Source: Salipaludibacillus neizhouensis (GTDB taxonomy: Bacteria > Bacillota > Bacilli > Bacillales > Salisediminibacteriaceae). Taken from it: a stretch of DNA of 64,000 nucleotides. The position numbers and the translations under genes were made by a program. The notes under the pieces are model-generated. The model saw only the letters and a list, made by a program, of their open reading frames with translations. It was not told the DNA's origin and did not search any database. Positions 22,258 to 32,498 of this stretch are shown piece after piece. Numbering within the stretch: the stretch's first letter is position 1; each line of letters opens with the position of its first letter. The stretch lies in contig NZ_KZ614148.1 of NCBI RefSeq assembly GCF_002886185.1, positions 102,620 to 166,619 on the forward strand, written 5' to 3'.

Positions 22258-23438
22258 GTACCATGAAAACAGATCACAAAACACAGTTATCGGAAGCAGT
22301 AAATAGTATTAAACCTTCTGGAATCCGAAGATTTTTTGATTTAGCTTCAAAGATGGATAACATTATTTCACTAGGTGTTGGAGAGCCGGATTATTCCACC
22401 CCTTGGAATGTTCGAGAAGCAAGTATTCATTCCCTTGAACGCGGCCTAACATCGTATACTGCAAATGCAGGAATGATTGAGCTTCGAGAAGCGATTGCTC
22501 AATATTTAGAAAGACGTTTTGATGTTAGTTATAACCCGGAAGATGAGATTGTCGTGACTGTCGGGGCAAGTGAAGGTATTGATTTAGCGTTAAGGGCCAT
22601 TGTTAATCCTGGCGATGAAATATTAATTGTGGAACCTTGCTTTGTATCATACGCGCCATTAGTTTCTCTTGTTGGAGGTGTTCCTGTTTCCGTTCCAACG
22701 TCCTTAGATACGAATTTTGAAGTGACTTCGAAAATGATAGAGGAGAGAATCACGGACAAGACAAAAGCGGTTATGTTGTCTTTCCCTAGTAATCCAACCG
22801 GTTCTATTATGGGGGAAGAGGCATTAGCATCTATTGCACGTGTCGTGTGTGAGCATGACCTTGTGGTGCTGTCCGATGAGATCTACGCGGAGTTAACCTA
22901 TGACACAGAGCACGTGAGTGTCCCTTCTATTAAAGGGATGCGTGATAGAACAATCTTAATTTCAGGTTTTTCCAAAGCTTTTGCCATGACTGGCTGGAGA
23001 GTTGGATATGTCACTGCCCCTTCTACCTATGCGAAAGCGATGCTGAAAATTCATCAATATTCCATGATGTGTGCTTCGACAATGGCACAATACGCAGCAT
23101 TAGAGGCATTGACTAATGGGCGAGATGAGATGGAAGAAATGATTACAAGTTACCGTCAAAGGAGAAATTATGTCGTTAAATCTTTTCGAGAAATCGGATT
23201 AACCTGTCACAACCCTGGGGGAGCTTTTTACGTGTTTCCTTCTATCATTAAAACGGGATTCACCTCTGAACAATTTGCAGAGAAACTTCTAGTGGAAGAA
23301 CGTGTAGCGGTTGTTCCGGGAGATGTATTCGGTCAAGGTGGAGAAGGGCATATTCGATGCTCCTATGCTGCCTCTATGAATCAGTTGGAAGAAGCGGTGG
23401 AGCGGATAGATAGGTTTATTAATAAGAGAGTGAAATAA
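22254..23438 (+). CDS. yugH: Class I/II aminotransferase YugH
   Basis: The 394-residue PLP enzyme has fold-type I landmarks: GEPDYSTPWNV, the TVGASEGIDLALRA cofactor loop, FPSNPTGS, DEIYAELTYD, the PLP lysine in ISGFSKAFAMTGWRVGY (about residue 242) and the substrate arginine near GHIRCSYA. The sequence is close to B. subtilis YugH, a putative aromatic/aspartate-type aminotransferase. ATG 22254 overlaps the end of yugG. The amino donor and acceptor are not certain. Confidence 0.9.
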   Translation: MSTMKTDHKTQLSEAVNSIKPSGIRRFFDLASKMDNIISLGVGEPDYSTPWNVREASIHSLERGLTSYTANAGMIELREAIAQYLERRFDVSYNPEDEIVVTVGASEGIDLALRAIVNPGDEILIVEPCFVSYAPLVSLVGGVPVSVPTSLDTNFEVTSKMIEERITDKTKAVMLSFPSNPTGSIMGEEALASIARVVCEHDLVVLSDEIYAELTYDTEHVSVPSIKGMRDRTILISGFSKAFAMTGWRVGYVTAPSTYAKAMLKIHQYSMMCASTMAQYAALEALTNGRDEMEEMITSYRQRRNYVVKSFREIGLTCHNPGGAFYVFPSIIKTGFTSEQFAEKLLVEERVAVVPGDVFGQGGEGHIRCSYAASMNQLEEAVERIDRFINKRVK

Positions 23439-23439
23439 A

Positions 23440-23625
23440 GACGCTACGCGTTTTTATTATAAGATAAGAATTTATAAAATTAGCAGCTACCTTCTCACCG
23501 CAAGTATCAAGGGAAACCCACCTCCTTTCGAGTAGCACCTACACGCACTACGTAGGTGCTACTCGGGGCGGCAGAAGCTAACGGTGTATTTAATAAAAGA
23601 CGGCTATGCCGTTTTTTATAATAAA
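23440..23625. repeat. Hairpin-rich intergenic repeat, copy 2
   Basis: It contains AGTATCAAGGGAAACC (as in copy 1), a perfect stem AGTAGCACCTAC/GTAGGTGCTACT (23531-23563), GGCGGCAGAAGC, and a final AAAAGACGGC/GCCGTTTTTT hairpin (23595-23617) that can terminate transcription. Confidence 0.65.
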
Positions 23626-23712
23626 AAAAGTGAAGAGTCCTTGTATACTGGGACTCTTCACAAAAAGGGGGAATACTAGGTTGTATACAGCCCTTAGTAT
23701 GAACCATTGCTA

Positions 23713-25092
23713 TTAAAATATACGAAATAAAACACGATTTAGATAATCCCAAAATCCAATTACATGAAAAAATGCGATGATAATTGCGACGGGTGCTATG
23801 TATCTTAGTAATACATACCAAATATTGAACCAAACTTTTTTTATGGAAGATCCTTTCGAAAGTTCCTCGAATAGGGTCGTCTTTTTTATTTTCAGAGGTA
23901 CGAATATAGCAATTAACAGAGCTCCTAAAGGAAGAAGGATATTACTAACAAGGTAATCTAGAAAATCAAAGAAGGTCAATCCGAAAAACAAAGTGTCTGC
24001 CAGGATTCCGTAAGATAAAGCGGATGGAACACCCATAATAAAAATGAGTAAACCAGCAATCCATGCAGCCTTTTTCCGTTTCGTTTCATCGCCTTTTGTG
24101 ATTGATGCTACGATTATTTCTAATAACGAAAAGGCGGAAGTTAATGTAGCGAAAAGAAGCAGTGCCATAAATAAAATGAAGAATACACTTCCGAATGGAA
24201 TACTAGAAAAAACCGCCGGCAAAACAATGAAAATTAGTGGAGGTCCTTCTGTAGGCTCTAACCCAAAAGCAAATACAGCAGGGAAAATTGCAAGCCCAGC
24301 TAATATTGATATAAAAATTGTCAAGGCTACGATTGATGTCGCTGACTTTGGTAAGCTTTCTTTGGATTTTAAATAGGAACTGTAGGTAACCATGATTGAG
24401 ACCCCTAAACTTAGTGAAAAGAAAGCTTGTCCTAAAGCGAATAATACGGTTTCGCCAGTAACTGAAGAAAAGTCAGGTAGCAAGAAAAAACGCACACCTT
24501 CCATTGCTCCATCAAGTGTAAGCGATCGTACAACAATGACGATAAATAATAGGAATAAAGCAGGCATCATTATTTTGGAAGATCGTTCAATGCCTTTTGA
24601 AACTCCCATCTGTATTACTAAAATTGTTAAGAGCATAAAAATAAAATGTGCAAAAATAGCTAAAGCAGGGTTTGCAATCGTTTCTTGAAACATACCTCCG
24701 AATTGATCTGGAGTCATTCCGTGAATATTTAAAGTGAAGGCTCGAAACAAATAGATAAGAATCCAGCCACCGACTACACTATAAAAGGAAAGAAGTAGAA
24801 ATGAGGTAACGATACCTAACCTTCCAATCCAGTGCCACTTCGTATGAGGTGCAATGGTACGGTAAGCAGTAACGGCCTCTTTTTGGGTATGACGACCAAT
24901 GGTGAACTCCGCTAATAGTAAAGGAAGCCCTAGAAGTACGGTAAATAATAAAAAGATGAGGAAAAAAGCTCCACCACCGCTCGTTCCTGCCACATAAGGA
25001 AGCTTCCAAATAGCCCCTAAACCGATAGCAGATCCTGCTGCAGCTAATATAAATCCTAGTTTCGAAGACCATTGTTCCGTGTTTTTTGACAT
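23713..25092 (-). CDS. Sodium-dependent neurotransmitter-symporter family (NSS) transporter
   Basis: The 459-residue membrane protein belongs to the NSS/SNF family (LeuT type). The sodium-site signature [33 protein letters not shown] occupies the first helix, with about 11-12 helices overall. It imports amino acids or related solutes with Na+. A CAGGAGGAA site precedes ATG 25092. It interrupts the yugH-yugI order of B. subtilis, so it is a lineage-specific insertion here. A TTCACT-ATAA-AGTGAA palindrome at 25152-25167 lies in its upstream region and might be an operator. Confidence 0.88.
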   Translation of the reverse strand: MSKNTEQWSSKLGFILAAAGSAIGLGAIWKLPYVAGTSGGGAFFLIFLLFTVLLGLPLLLAEFTIGRHTQKEAVTAYRTIAPHTKWHWIGRLGIVTSFLLLSFYSVVGGWILIYLFRAFTLNIHGMTPDQFGGMFQETIANPALAIFAHFIFMLLTILVIQMGVSKGIERSSKIMMPALFLLFIVIVVRSLTLDGAMEGVRFFLLPDFSSVTGETVLFALGQAFFSLSLGVSIMVTYSSYLKSKESLPKSATSIVALTIFISILAGLAIFPAVFAFGLEPTEGPPLIFIVLPAVFSSIPFGSVFFILFMALLLFATLTSAFSLLEIIVASITKGDETKRKKAAWIAGLLIFIMGVPSALSYGILADTLFFGLTFFDFLDYLVSNILLPLGALLIAIFVPLKIKKTTLFEELSKGSSIKKVWFNIWYVLLRYIAPVAIIIAFFHVIGFWDYLNRVLFRIF

Positions 25093-25278
25093 ACTGATTC
25101 CTCCTGCATAAGAAAAACATTCTTATTTTTTCCCTATATATAAGGGCGTTATTCACTATAAAGTGAACGCAAGTGCGTGTCAAGGAAAAAAATGAATGAG
25201 AAAATAAATAAAATTTTTGTCATCATCGTATTCCTATGTTATAATTACACAGTTAATAAATAATTAGGAGTTGTTTTC

Positions 25279-25713
25279 ATGTCAGGTCAGTATGAAGTAG
25301 GAAGTATCGTTGAAGGAAAAGTAACAGGGATCAAACCATTCGGTGCCTTTGTTGCGTTAGATGAAAAAAAACAAGGTCTTGTTCACATCTCTCATATAGC
25401 TCATGGATATGTTAAAGATATCAATGAGCAACTTACTGTAGGAGACGAAGTGAAAGTTAAGGTGCTTTCTATTGATGAGGAATCTGGTAAGATTTCTTTA
25501 TCTATTAAAGAAACTCAACCTAAACCTGAACGCACTGAGCGTCCTCGTCCACAGGGTGGCGGAGCTCCACGTGGGGGCGGAGGCAACAAACGCGGCGGTA
25601 GCAGTCAGCAAAGCCAACCACAAGGGTTCAACACTCTTGAAGACAAGCTTAAAGACTGGTTAAAGCAGTCAAATGAGATTCAAGCAGATCTCAACAAACG
25701 CATCAAAAAATAA
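25279..25713 (+). CDS. yugI: S1-domain RNA-binding general stress protein YugI
   Basis: The 144-residue protein has an S1 RNA-binding domain (residues 5-75: VGSIVEGKVTGIKPFGAFVAL, QGLVHISHIAHGYV) followed by a basic Gly/Arg-rich linker and a conserved tail GFNTLEDKLKDWLKQS. It matches B. subtilis YugI (general stress protein 13), thought to associate with ribosomes. RBS TAGGAG. The Gly/Arg tail is richer than I recall for B. subtilis YugI. Confidence 0.9.
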   Translation: MSGQYEVGSIVEGKVTGIKPFGAFVALDEKKQGLVHISHIAHGYVKDINEQLTVGDEVKVKVLSIDEESGKISLSIKETQPKPERTERPRPQGGGAPRGGGGNKRGGSSQQSQPQGFNTLEDKLKDWLKQSNEIQADLNKRIKK

Positions 25714-25731
25714 TTATTTTTCTTTGAACGA

Positions 25732-25766
25732 TAAAGAGGCAGCTCATAATGGGCTACCTCTTTTTT
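25732..25766 (+). terminator. Terminator of yugI
   Basis: AAAGAGGCAGCTC pairs with GGGCTACCTCTTT and runs into Ts. Confidence 0.85.
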
Positions 25767-25866
25767 CTTTCTCATTCTTCTGTTCAAACTAGTCAGATGA
25801 ATGGATAGACTAAAATGCAAACATTCGAATGGTTCATTTACATAATCTCCAAGTAGACAGAAACAA

Positions 25867-26097
25867 CTATCTGCCTTGCGGTTCGGGACTTCTTTCTACC
25901 TCTGCATCTGGTTTAAATAAAATAGAGATACAATACAATCCTGCCAGTCCTACGAGGGCATAAATGAAACGTGAAAATCCAGCAGCCTGTCCGCCAAACA
26001 TAGCAGCGACAAGGTCAAATCTGAAAAATCCGATTAAGCCCCAGTTTACTGCACCAATGATCGTTAAAACAAGCGCTGTTCGTTGGATTCCGTTCAT
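25867..26097 (-). CDS. yuzA: DUF378 membrane protein YuzA
   Basis: The 76-residue protein has two membrane helices and the DUF378 motif LTIIGAVNWGLIGFFRFDLVAAMFGG with YALVGLAGLY in the second half. The function is unknown. It matches B. subtilis YuzA, which also lies between yugI and yugJ. ATG 26097 is preceded by AAGGAGGTGAGG. Confidence 0.85.
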   Translation of the reverse strand: MNGIQRTALVLTIIGAVNWGLIGFFRFDLVAAMFGGQAAGFSRFIYALVGLAGLYCISILFKPDAEVERSPEPQGR

Positions 26098-26378
26098 GCG
26101 TTCCTCACCTCCTTATAAGGGGTAAATTATTTACTAACTCGAAGCAAGTGAGCTTCTTTTTATAGAGTGCTTTAAGTAACGCTGAATTATTCATATCTAA
26201 GAAAAACGCAAAGCATATTTTATTAAAAATCATAAAGAAGAAACGTATTCTTTGCTATTTAGGGAATATCTAAGAGATAATATGAAATGTGCAATCATGT
26301 TTTCGTGTGAGTACTAAAGCTGGATAGGAGAAAAAACTTCCGGTTCATTTAAATAGTATTAAAAGGAGCGTTTTAAAG

Positions 26379-27545
26379 ATGAATTCATTTGTTTATCAAA
26401 ATCCAACTCGCTTGATTTTTGGAAAAGGACAAGTGCAAGAACAACTCGTTAACCAACTAAAACCATACGGTAATAAAGTACTTCTCGTTTATGGAGGAGG
26501 TAGCATTAAGAAAAATGGTCTTCATGAAGAGGTTACATCATTATTAACAAAAAATAATTTTGAAGTGAGTGAACTTTCTGGTGTTGAACCGAATCCGCGA
26601 TTGTCTTCTGTTCACCGTGGAGTAGATATTTGTAAAAAAGAAAACATTGACGTTATTTTAGCTGTTGGTGGCGGAAGTGTGATCGACTGCACGAAAGCAA
26701 TTGCTGCGGGAGCAAAATATGATGGAGATGTTTGGGACTTAGTGACAAAGAAAGAAACACCCAAAGACGCTGTGCCATTTGGAACTATCTTAACATTAGC
26801 AGCGACAGGTTCAGAAATGAATGCTGGTTCTGTGATTACGAATTGGGAGACCCAGGAGAAATACGGCTGGGGAAGTCCACTTGTTTTCCCTAAATTTTCA
26901 ATTCTTGATCCACAAAACACGATATCGGTTCCAAAGGATCATACGATTTACGGAATCGTTGATATGATGACGCATGTATTAGAACAATATTTTCACCAAG
27001 AAACAAATACACCATTACAAGAGAGATTGTGTGAAGCGGTGTTGCATACAGTGATTGAAGCGGGTCCAAAGCTCGTAAAAGACTTGGAAAACACTGAACT
27101 TCGCGAAACAGTTCTTTACTCAGGTACGATTGCGCTAAATGGCACACTGCAAATGGGGACACGCGGAGATTGGGCTTCTCACAACATTGAGCACGCGGTA
27201 TCTGCTGTGTATGATATTCCCCATGCAGGTGGCCTGGCAATTCTCTTCCCGCAGTGGATGAAGCATCATCAGAAGCTGGGAGAGCAAAAGCTGATAAATC
27301 TGGCTACTCGCGTTTGGGGTATTGACCCTGAAGGGAAAAGTGATCAGGAATTAGCGGAACTATCCATTCAAAAACTTGAAGAGTTCTGGACTTCTTTAGG
27401 TGCACCTAGCCACTTGGCCGATTATGACATTGATGACAGTCAGTTAGATAAAATCGCTGACAAAGCAATGATTAATGGCGAGTTCGGTAATTTTAATAAG
27501 TTAAACAAAGAAGATGTGTTGTCTATTTTAAGGGCATCTCTATAA
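26379..27545 (+). CDS. yugJ: Iron-containing alcohol dehydrogenase (butanol dehydrogenase type)
   Basis: The 388-residue enzyme belongs to the iron-dependent alcohol dehydrogenases. The NAD(P) loop [16 protein letters not shown] is at about residues 96-111 and the metal-binding His residues are in [38 protein letters not shown]. It probably reduces aldehydes such as butyraldehyde with NADH. It resembles B. subtilis YugJ/YugK and keeps their position before pgi. RBS AAAAGGAG; it is ended by a hairpin that is also a repeat. Confidence 0.9.
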   Translation: MNSFVYQNPTRLIFGKGQVQEQLVNQLKPYGNKVLLVYGGGSIKKNGLHEEVTSLLTKNNFEVSELSGVEPNPRLSSVHRGVDICKKENIDVILAVGGGSVIDCTKAIAAGAKYDGDVWDLVTKKETPKDAVPFGTILTLAATGSEMNAGSVITNWETQEKYGWGSPLVFPKFSILDPQNTISVPKDHTIYGIVDMMTHVLEQYFHQETNTPLQERLCEAVLHTVIEAGPKLVKDLENTELRETVLYSGTIALNGTLQMGTRGDWASHNIEHAVSAVYDIPHAGGLAILFPQWMKHHQKLGEQKLINLATRVWGIDPEGKSDQELAELSIQKLEEFWTSLGAPSHLADYDIDDSQLDKIADKAMINGEFGNFNKLNKEDVLSILRASL

Positions 27546-27565
27546 CAAATATAAACCTTTAATCC

Positions 27566-27598
27566 AGTAGCACCTACGTTCTTTGTGTAGGTGCTACT
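27566..27598 (+). repeat. Hairpin repeat used as yugJ terminator
   Basis: The stem AGTAGCACCTAC/GTAGGTGCTACT is identical to the stem at 23531-23563, four kilobases away. It lies between yugJ and pgi. Confidence 0.75.
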
Positions 27599-27708
27599 GC
27601 TGTACGCTTTTGTATAATAGGTAAAAATATGAAAAGTTTACTTGCTTATTTAAGCTTGTTTTAATAAAGTGAGAATGAAAGCAGTAATTAAATGGAGGAG
27701 AATGTCCT

Positions 27709-29067
27709 ATGACAAAAACGTTACACTTTGATTATTCAAAAGCAGCATCATTTTTAGCTGAACACGAAGTGGATTATATGCAAGATGCAGTGAAATCCGC
27801 GCATGAAGCACTTCACCAAGGAACAGGTGCAGGGAACGAATTTTTAGGATGGATTGATTTACCTGTAGATTATGATAAAGAAGAATTTGCACGCATTCAA
27901 AAATCAGCAGAGAAAATCAAATCGGACTCAGACGTTCTTTTAGTAATCGGTATTGGTGGTTCATATTTAGGATCTCGAGCCGCGATTGATGCACTCACAC
28001 ATACTTTTTATAATGAACTTAAAAAAGGCGCAAGAAAAACGCCACAAATTTTTTATGTAGGAAATAATATCAGTTCAACATATGTTCGTCATTTACTTGA
28101 AGTAATCGAAGGAAAAGACGTATCGATTAATGTTATCTCCAAGTCAGGTACAACGACTGAACCCGCGATCGCTTTTAGAATTTTCCGCGACTATGTCGAG
28201 AAAAAATACGGTGTAGAAGAAGCTCGCAAACGTATTTACGCGACAACAGACAAGGAAAAAGGGGCATTAAAGCAACTAGCGACAGAAGAAGGTTTTGAAA
28301 CGTTTGTTATTCCTGATGATGTTGGGGGTCGTTTCTCTATTTTTACAGCGGTTGGTCTTTTACCGATCGCCGCAGCAGGTTTAGACATTGAAGCCATGAT
28401 GAATGGGGCAGCAGCAGCTCGCAAAGAATACAGCAGCCCTGATTTGAAGTCAAATGAGGCCTATCAGTATGCAGCAGTAAGAAATGCTCTATACAACAAA
28501 GGGAAAACAGTGGAACTTATGGTCAATTACGAGCCTTCGCTTCACTATGTCAGTGAATGGTGGAAACAATTGTTTGGAGAAAGTGAAGGGAAGGACCAAA
28601 AAGGAATTTTCCCGGCAGCAGCAGACTTCTCCACGGATCTTCATTCCCTTGGACAGTATGTTCAAGACGGACGTCGCGATATCTTTGAGACTGTTTTACA
28701 CGTTGGTTCTACAAAAGAAGAAATTATGATTGAAGAGGCTGACAGTGATTTAGACGGCTTGAACTATTTAGCTGGAAAGACAATGAGCTTCGTGAATGAT
28801 AAAGCCTATGAAGGAACACTTCTCGCTCATTTAGACGGTGGAGTACCAAACTTGATTGTAAACATTTCTGAGATTAACGAATACAATTTTGGCCACCTGA
28901 TCTATTTCTTTGAAAAAGCATGCGCATTAAGCGGTTATTTGTTAGGAGTAAATCCATTCGATCAACCAGGTGTAGAAGCATACAAAAAGAATATGTTTGC
29001 ACTTCTTGGTAAACCAGGATTTGAAAAAGAGAAAGCAGAACTAGAAAAACGTTTAGATGAAAACTAA
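27709..29067 (+). CDS. pgi: Glucose-6-phosphate isomerase
   Basis: The 452-residue cytoplasmic enzyme interconverts glucose-6-phosphate and fructose-6-phosphate in glycolysis. Signatures include [18 protein letters not shown] (about residues 79-96), the phosphate loop [35 protein letters not shown] and the C-terminal [14 protein letters not shown]. Length and start (GGAGGAG site) are normal for Bacillaceae. It is monocistronic with a strong terminator. Confidence 0.96.
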   Translation: MTKTLHFDYSKAASFLAEHEVDYMQDAVKSAHEALHQGTGAGNEFLGWIDLPVDYDKEEFARIQKSAEKIKSDSDVLLVIGIGGSYLGSRAAIDALTHTFYNELKKGARKTPQIFYVGNNISSTYVRHLLEVIEGKDVSINVISKSGTTTEPAIAFRIFRDYVEKKYGVEEARKRIYATTDKEKGALKQLATEEGFETFVIPDDVGGRFSIFTAVGLLPIAAAGLDIEAMMNGAAAARKEYSSPDLKSNEAYQYAAVRNALYNKGKTVELMVNYEPSLHYVSEWWKQLFGESEGKDQKGIFPAAADFSTDLHSLGQYVQDGRRDIFETVLHVGSTKEEIMIEEADSDLDGLNYLAGKTMSFVNDKAYEGTLLAHLDGGVPNLIVNISEINEYNFGHLIYFFEKACALSGYLLGVNPFDQPGVEAYKKNMFALLGKPGFEKEKAELEKRLDEN

Positions 29068-29079
29068 AAGGTATACCAG

Positions 29080-29112
29080 CCCGTCTTTCTTTCACGAGAA
29101 GACGGGTTTTTT
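29080..29112 (+). terminator. Terminator of pgi
   Basis: CCCGTCTT pairs with AAGACGGG and is followed by a T-run. Confidence 0.9.
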
Positions 29113-29256
29113 AATTCGTGAAAAGGGGTCAGACCCCCCATTATTTTACAATTGATTCTTCGCAATTTAAATTGCATATGTCCACCTCGATGGGAACACT
29201 AGTTAAAAGAGAACTTGTGGAACAGTTTTATAAGTCCAATGAAGGAGGCATGACCA

Positions 29257-29682
29257 ATGATTGAAATAAAATCAGCGTTAGAGGACCAAACATATAAGCT
29301 TATGGATCTAGAAAATAAATTAAAGCCGTTAGGATATGTGATTGGAGGAGGATGGGAATACGATCACGGCCATTTTGATTATGAAATGGAGAGTGATGGA
29401 TCTTACCTTTTTGTAAGAGTACCGTTCCGACCAGTTGAGGGAGAAGAGTTAGATATGAAAGGAGTAAATGTAACAATCGAACGTCCATTTCTTCTAGCCC
29501 ATAAATACGAAGATGGACTTGATGAGGATGTTCATGATCCGAACCCACTTCTCAATCAATTTTCTGAACCAGAAGACTCTGATGCAGAATTCCCGCAAGA
29601 ATGGGTGAATACGGGAAAGGAATATGTACGCGAACTTGAAGAAGTGTTGATAAACGGTGTTCATATTTCACCACGTAAATAA
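29257..29682 (+). CDS. yugN: YugN-like family protein
   Basis: The 141-residue soluble, acidic protein matches the YugN-like family of Bacillaceae, whose function is unknown. Visible family features are GGGWEYDHGHFDYEM and LFVRVPFRPVEGEELD. AAGGAGG precedes the ATG. Its position between pgi and yugO agrees with B. subtilis. Confidence 0.85.
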   Translation: MIEIKSALEDQTYKLMDLENKLKPLGYVIGGGWEYDHGHFDYEMESDGSYLFVRVPFRPVEGEELDMKGVNVTIERPFLLAHKYEDGLDEDVHDPNPLLNQFSEPEDSDAEFPQEWVNTGKEYVRELEEVLINGVHISPRK

Positions 29683-29705
29683 AAAGTAATCAGTAAATAA
29701 TATGA

Positions 29706-29736
29706 AAAGCCTTCACATATCTCGTGAAGGCTTCTT
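29706..29736 (+). terminator. Terminator of yugN
   Basis: AAGCCTTCAC pairs with GTGAAGGCTT and is followed by TCTT. Confidence 0.8.
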
Positions 29737-29764
29737 AAAAGGTATGAAAGTATAAATAACAACT

Positions 29765-29830
29765 TTCTTCATGCCGCAGTAAGAAGGGAATTCCCTTCTT
29801 ACTTTATCGGCAGAAGTTCATGTTTAATCT
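29765..29830. repeat. Hairpin-rich intergenic repeat, copy 3
   Basis: A perfect 24-bp palindrome based on GTAAGAAGGGAA (29779-29802) lies between GCCGCA and CGGCAGAAG, the same border words as in the copy at 23.5 kb. Confidence 0.55.
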
Positions 29831-29847
29831 TTATGCTATTTAAAGAA

Positions 29848-29949
29848 TTAGTATGCTCCGCCACCGTACCAAGATGCACCTACGATAATTAATAAAATGA
29901 ACAATACAACGATTAAAGCAAAGCCTCCGCCTGCATATCCTGCACTCAT
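29848..29949 (-). CDS. YjcZ-family small spore protein
   Basis: A 33-residue peptide, MSAGYAGGGFALIVVLFILL followed by IIVGASWYGGGAY, fits the YjcZ family of tiny hydrophobic sporulation proteins. The core FALIVVLFILLIIVG is the family signature. AGGAGAGG precedes the start. A second copy occurs at 45.6 kb. Confidence 0.85.
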   Translation of the reverse strand: MSAGYAGGGFALIVVLFILLIIVGASWYGGGAY

Positions 29950-30236
29950 GAAAACCTCTCCTTTATTTAATATTTTTGTATTTCACTTACACTTGCATCC
30001 TATGGCAGTAAATAAGATTTTGATTGGGCTACTGAAAAAAACTAATAAAAAATAATAAAATTGTTCCTGTTTAACCATAAGGCTAATCGTGTTAAATGAA
30101 GATAAAAAATTGTATTTGAAAATTCAATAGAGAATAACATTTTTAAAGTGGGGAATCACTTTTTCATTTCTATGAATATAATGTAACTGAAATGTCCTTC
30201 TAATTTTTAGTGAAGTGTACGAAAGAGGTGAAAAAA

Positions 30237-30437
30237 GTGGCTAACAAAAAGGAATCTGCTCCCTATTTGAAAAAAGAATCAATAAATGAGAATACTTCTG
30301 AGGCAAAAGAAGATGTAAAAGCAGGGCCTGTCGAAGAAAAGACAGATGAAAAACCGGTATATAGAGATCCGTGGAATGACTTATTATTTGGAAAAAGGTC
30401 GGAACCTAAAACTCCTGTAGATGAAGAAGCAAAGTAG
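30237..30437 (+). CDS. Small hypothetical charged protein
   Basis: A 66-residue, Lys/Glu-rich, probably unstructured protein ending with a conserved-looking YRDPWNDLLFGKRSE segment. I chose GTG 30237 because AGAGGTG lies just upstream; the frame is open to 30210. I do not recognise the family. It sits alone between yjcZ and the SRAP gene. Confidence 0.6.
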   Translation: MANKKESAPYLKKESINENTSEAKEDVKAGPVEEKTDEKPVYRDPWNDLLFGKRSEPKTPVDEEAK

Positions 30438-30569
30438 CTGGTAAAACTGATACCTCAGGCTGGGGAAAGCTATTTTTCTCCGGTCCTGAGAGTGTTGGGT
30501 ATGTTAAAATGATACATACTAGAAAAAGAGTCAATAAAAGCCATCCATTAAAATTGAGGTGATGATTGT

Positions 30570-31223
30570 ATGTGTGGACGTTTTACGTTGACAGCCAGTA
30601 AAGAACAATTAGAAGCAGAATTTGGTATTGTTTTTCCAGAGATCGAAGGAAGTTTTAATGTTGCCCCATCACAAGATGTATTGAGTTTGGTTGCCGGTAA
30701 AGATGGCATGAAAGCAGGATTTCTAAAGTGGGGGCTTGTGCCATCTTGGGCAAAAGATAAAAAAATAGGTTTTAAAATGATTAATGCTCGTGGAGAAAGC
30801 CTTGATGAAAAACCGGCATTCAAACGATTACTGACCCGCCGAAGATGTTTAATCATTGCTGATAGTTTTTATGAATGGAAAAGAGAAGGGGATGTAAAAA
30901 AACCTTTTCGAGTAACAACTGAAAACAACCTGATTACATTTGCGGGATTATGGGATCGATGGCAATCTGAGGATGAAGAAATTGTATCTTGTACAATTAT
31001 TACAACCAAACCGAATTCGTTTATGGGGCAAATCCATGATCGGATGCCTGTTATTTTAGGGGAAGGAAATCGGGATGCTTGGTTAGATCCCTCCATTCAA
31101 GATCATCAATTATTGAAAGGAATCTTGCTTCCCTATGAACATAAAATGAGCGCCTATGAAGTAAGTACGCAGGTAAATAATCCGAAGAATAATAGTGAAG
31201 AGCTGATTGCTTCATTAAATTGA
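30570..31223 (+). CDS. SOS-response-associated peptidase (SRAP/HMCES/YedK family)
   Basis: The 217-residue protein has the SRAP catalytic layout: Cys2 right after the initiator Met (MCGRFTL), which forms a thiazolidine link with abasic DNA sites, NVAPSQ, MINARGES, SFYEW with the catalytic Glu, and IHDRMPVIL with the active His. It shields abasic sites in single-stranded DNA during replication. An AGGTGATGA site precedes ATG 30570. It ends two bases before the convergent yugO. Confidence 0.93.
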   Translation: MCGRFTLTASKEQLEAEFGIVFPEIEGSFNVAPSQDVLSLVAGKDGMKAGFLKWGLVPSWAKDKKIGFKMINARGESLDEKPAFKRLLTRRRCLIIADSFYEWKREGDVKKPFRVTTENNLITFAGLWDRWQSEDEEIVSCTIITTKPNSFMGQIHDRMPVILGEGNRDAWLDPSIQDHQLLKGILLPYEHKMSAYEVSTQVNNPKNNSEELIASLN

Positions 31224-31225
31224 AG

Positions 31226-32227
31226 CTATCTTTTCACATAAATTATCTCATCTTTTCTTTTTAAGATAAAATGTTTAGGGGGGTGAAGTGTATTTTCCCC
31301 CTCCCTGCGAATACCTAACAAAAATTGATCCTTATCTTCTTGGGTTTCGATCGCCTTTTCAAACGTTTTTCCTACCAATTCCTCCGATAACCGGGCAATC
31401 CCCAAATGATCCATCTGATCATGGTCCAACATTTTTGAAATCACATCTGTTATTCCGTGGAATAGTGTACCGTTCATAAGCAATAAACTAACATGCTGAG
31501 AAGCTTTAATAATTTCATCCGCACCGGCTCGTTTAGCATTCGTGACTTGAGCTTCTGTGACGAGCTCTACTATGGCGTAAAGCTCAGGATTTATCCCCTT
31601 ACACGTTATTAACGTTAAAATGGTATTTGCGTCACCCTGACGCTCCTCAATATGGAGGTTTGCGGTAATGACGACAGTTTTTGCTTGTTTTGTGTTGGCA
31701 CGTAGATGCGTTTCATCCTGTCCGGGATTCCCTCTAATATAACGAACAAAGGAATAGTTTTTCGGTAAAACCTGAAGTGTTTCGTCTATAAGAACAAGCT
31801 CTTGTGAAGGATTGAGTTCATGCGTTTCCTCTAAGAGTAGACGACTGCGCTCATTCCAGCCAATCACAAGGAGATGATTATTTTTTTTATACATGCCAAG
31901 CCCTCTTTCATTTTGCTCTTTAATTAAAATAGTAGAGGTAGCCAGATTGGTCACAAAAAATGAAAAAATAGCAATCCCTACTAGGATTAAAGAAATTCCA
32001 ATCATTCTTCCAAAAACACTTTCAGGAACAAAATCACCGTAACCTACAGTGGAAATTGTCACGATCGCCCACCATACACCATCAAAAATCATTGGAAATT
32101 CTTCTGGCTCAATGCTATGCATGATTAAACCTATCGCCCATACAAACATTAGCAAAGCGGCGACAACTTTTAGAAGCAACAATCTATTCGTGTAAAACTT
32201 CATGAGTAACGTTTCTCGAAACATCAT
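31226..32227 (-). CDS. yugO: Potassium channel YugO with RCK (TrkA-N) domain
   Basis: The 333-residue protein has two membrane helices flanking a pore loop with the potassium selectivity filter TVGYGDF (about residue 60), then a cytosolic RCK/TrkA-N domain starting at HLLVIGWNERSRLLLEE and a TrkA-C-like tail. It closely resembles B. subtilis YugO, the channel used for electrical signalling in biofilms. AAAGGAG precedes the start; a second in-frame Met 8 codons on is possible. No terminator is obvious at the 3' end, which abuts the SRAP gene. Confidence 0.92.
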   Translation of the reverse strand: MMFRETLLMKFYTNRLLLLKVVAALLMFVWAIGLIMHSIEPEEFPMIFDGVWWAIVTISTVGYGDFVPESVFGRMIGISLILVGIAIFSFFVTNLATSTILIKEQNERGLGMYKKNNHLLVIGWNERSRLLLEETHELNPSQELVLIDETLQVLPKNYSFVRYIRGNPGQDETHLRANTKQAKTVVITANLHIEERQGDANTILTLITCKGINPELYAIVELVTEAQVTNAKRAGADEIIKASQHVSLLLMNGTLFHGITDVISKMLDHDQMDHLGIARLSEELVGKTFEKAIETQEDKDQFLLGIRREGENTLHPPKHFILKRKDEIIYVKR

Positions 32228-32325
32228 TTTTCTCCTTTATCTGTTTCTCTTCTTACATTATTGACTAAATGTAATGCAAAACATTCACCATTTTGGTACG
32301 ATAGTAAAAGTGAGGAGGGACCGTC

Positions 32326-32487
32326 ATGTTCCAAGCAATTATTTTTACGATTACGATGTTTGGAGGTTGGGTTGTTTTTGATGCCATCAAACACAAAAAA
32401 GTTTTGAAAGAAAATGTTTTATCAGGTCTCATAGCTTCAATTATCGCAGGTTTCGCCTGGTATATTTTATTTATTATTTTCGAATAA
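32326..32487 (+). CDS. Small membrane protein of unknown function
   Basis: A 53-residue ORF (MFQAIIFTITMFGGWVVFDA...) with two membrane helices around a KHKKVLKEN loop is preceded by a near-perfect GTGAGGAGGGA site and ends just before tRNA-Ala. It is divergent from yugO. The family is not recognised. Confidence 0.65.
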   Translation: MFQAIIFTITMFGGWVVFDAIKHKKVLKENVLSGLIASIIAGFAWYILFIIFE

Positions 32488-32498
32488 AAATAAAAGGG

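Noticed and set aside
24044-24688. Plus-strand ORFs of 98-110 codons
   Set aside because: They are antisense shadows of the NSS transporter gene and have no ribosome binding site.
29125-29137. GGGGTCAGACCCC palindrome after pgi
   Set aside because: Such short palindromes are widespread in bacterial intergenic DNA, and only one copy was noticed in the window, so no claim is made.
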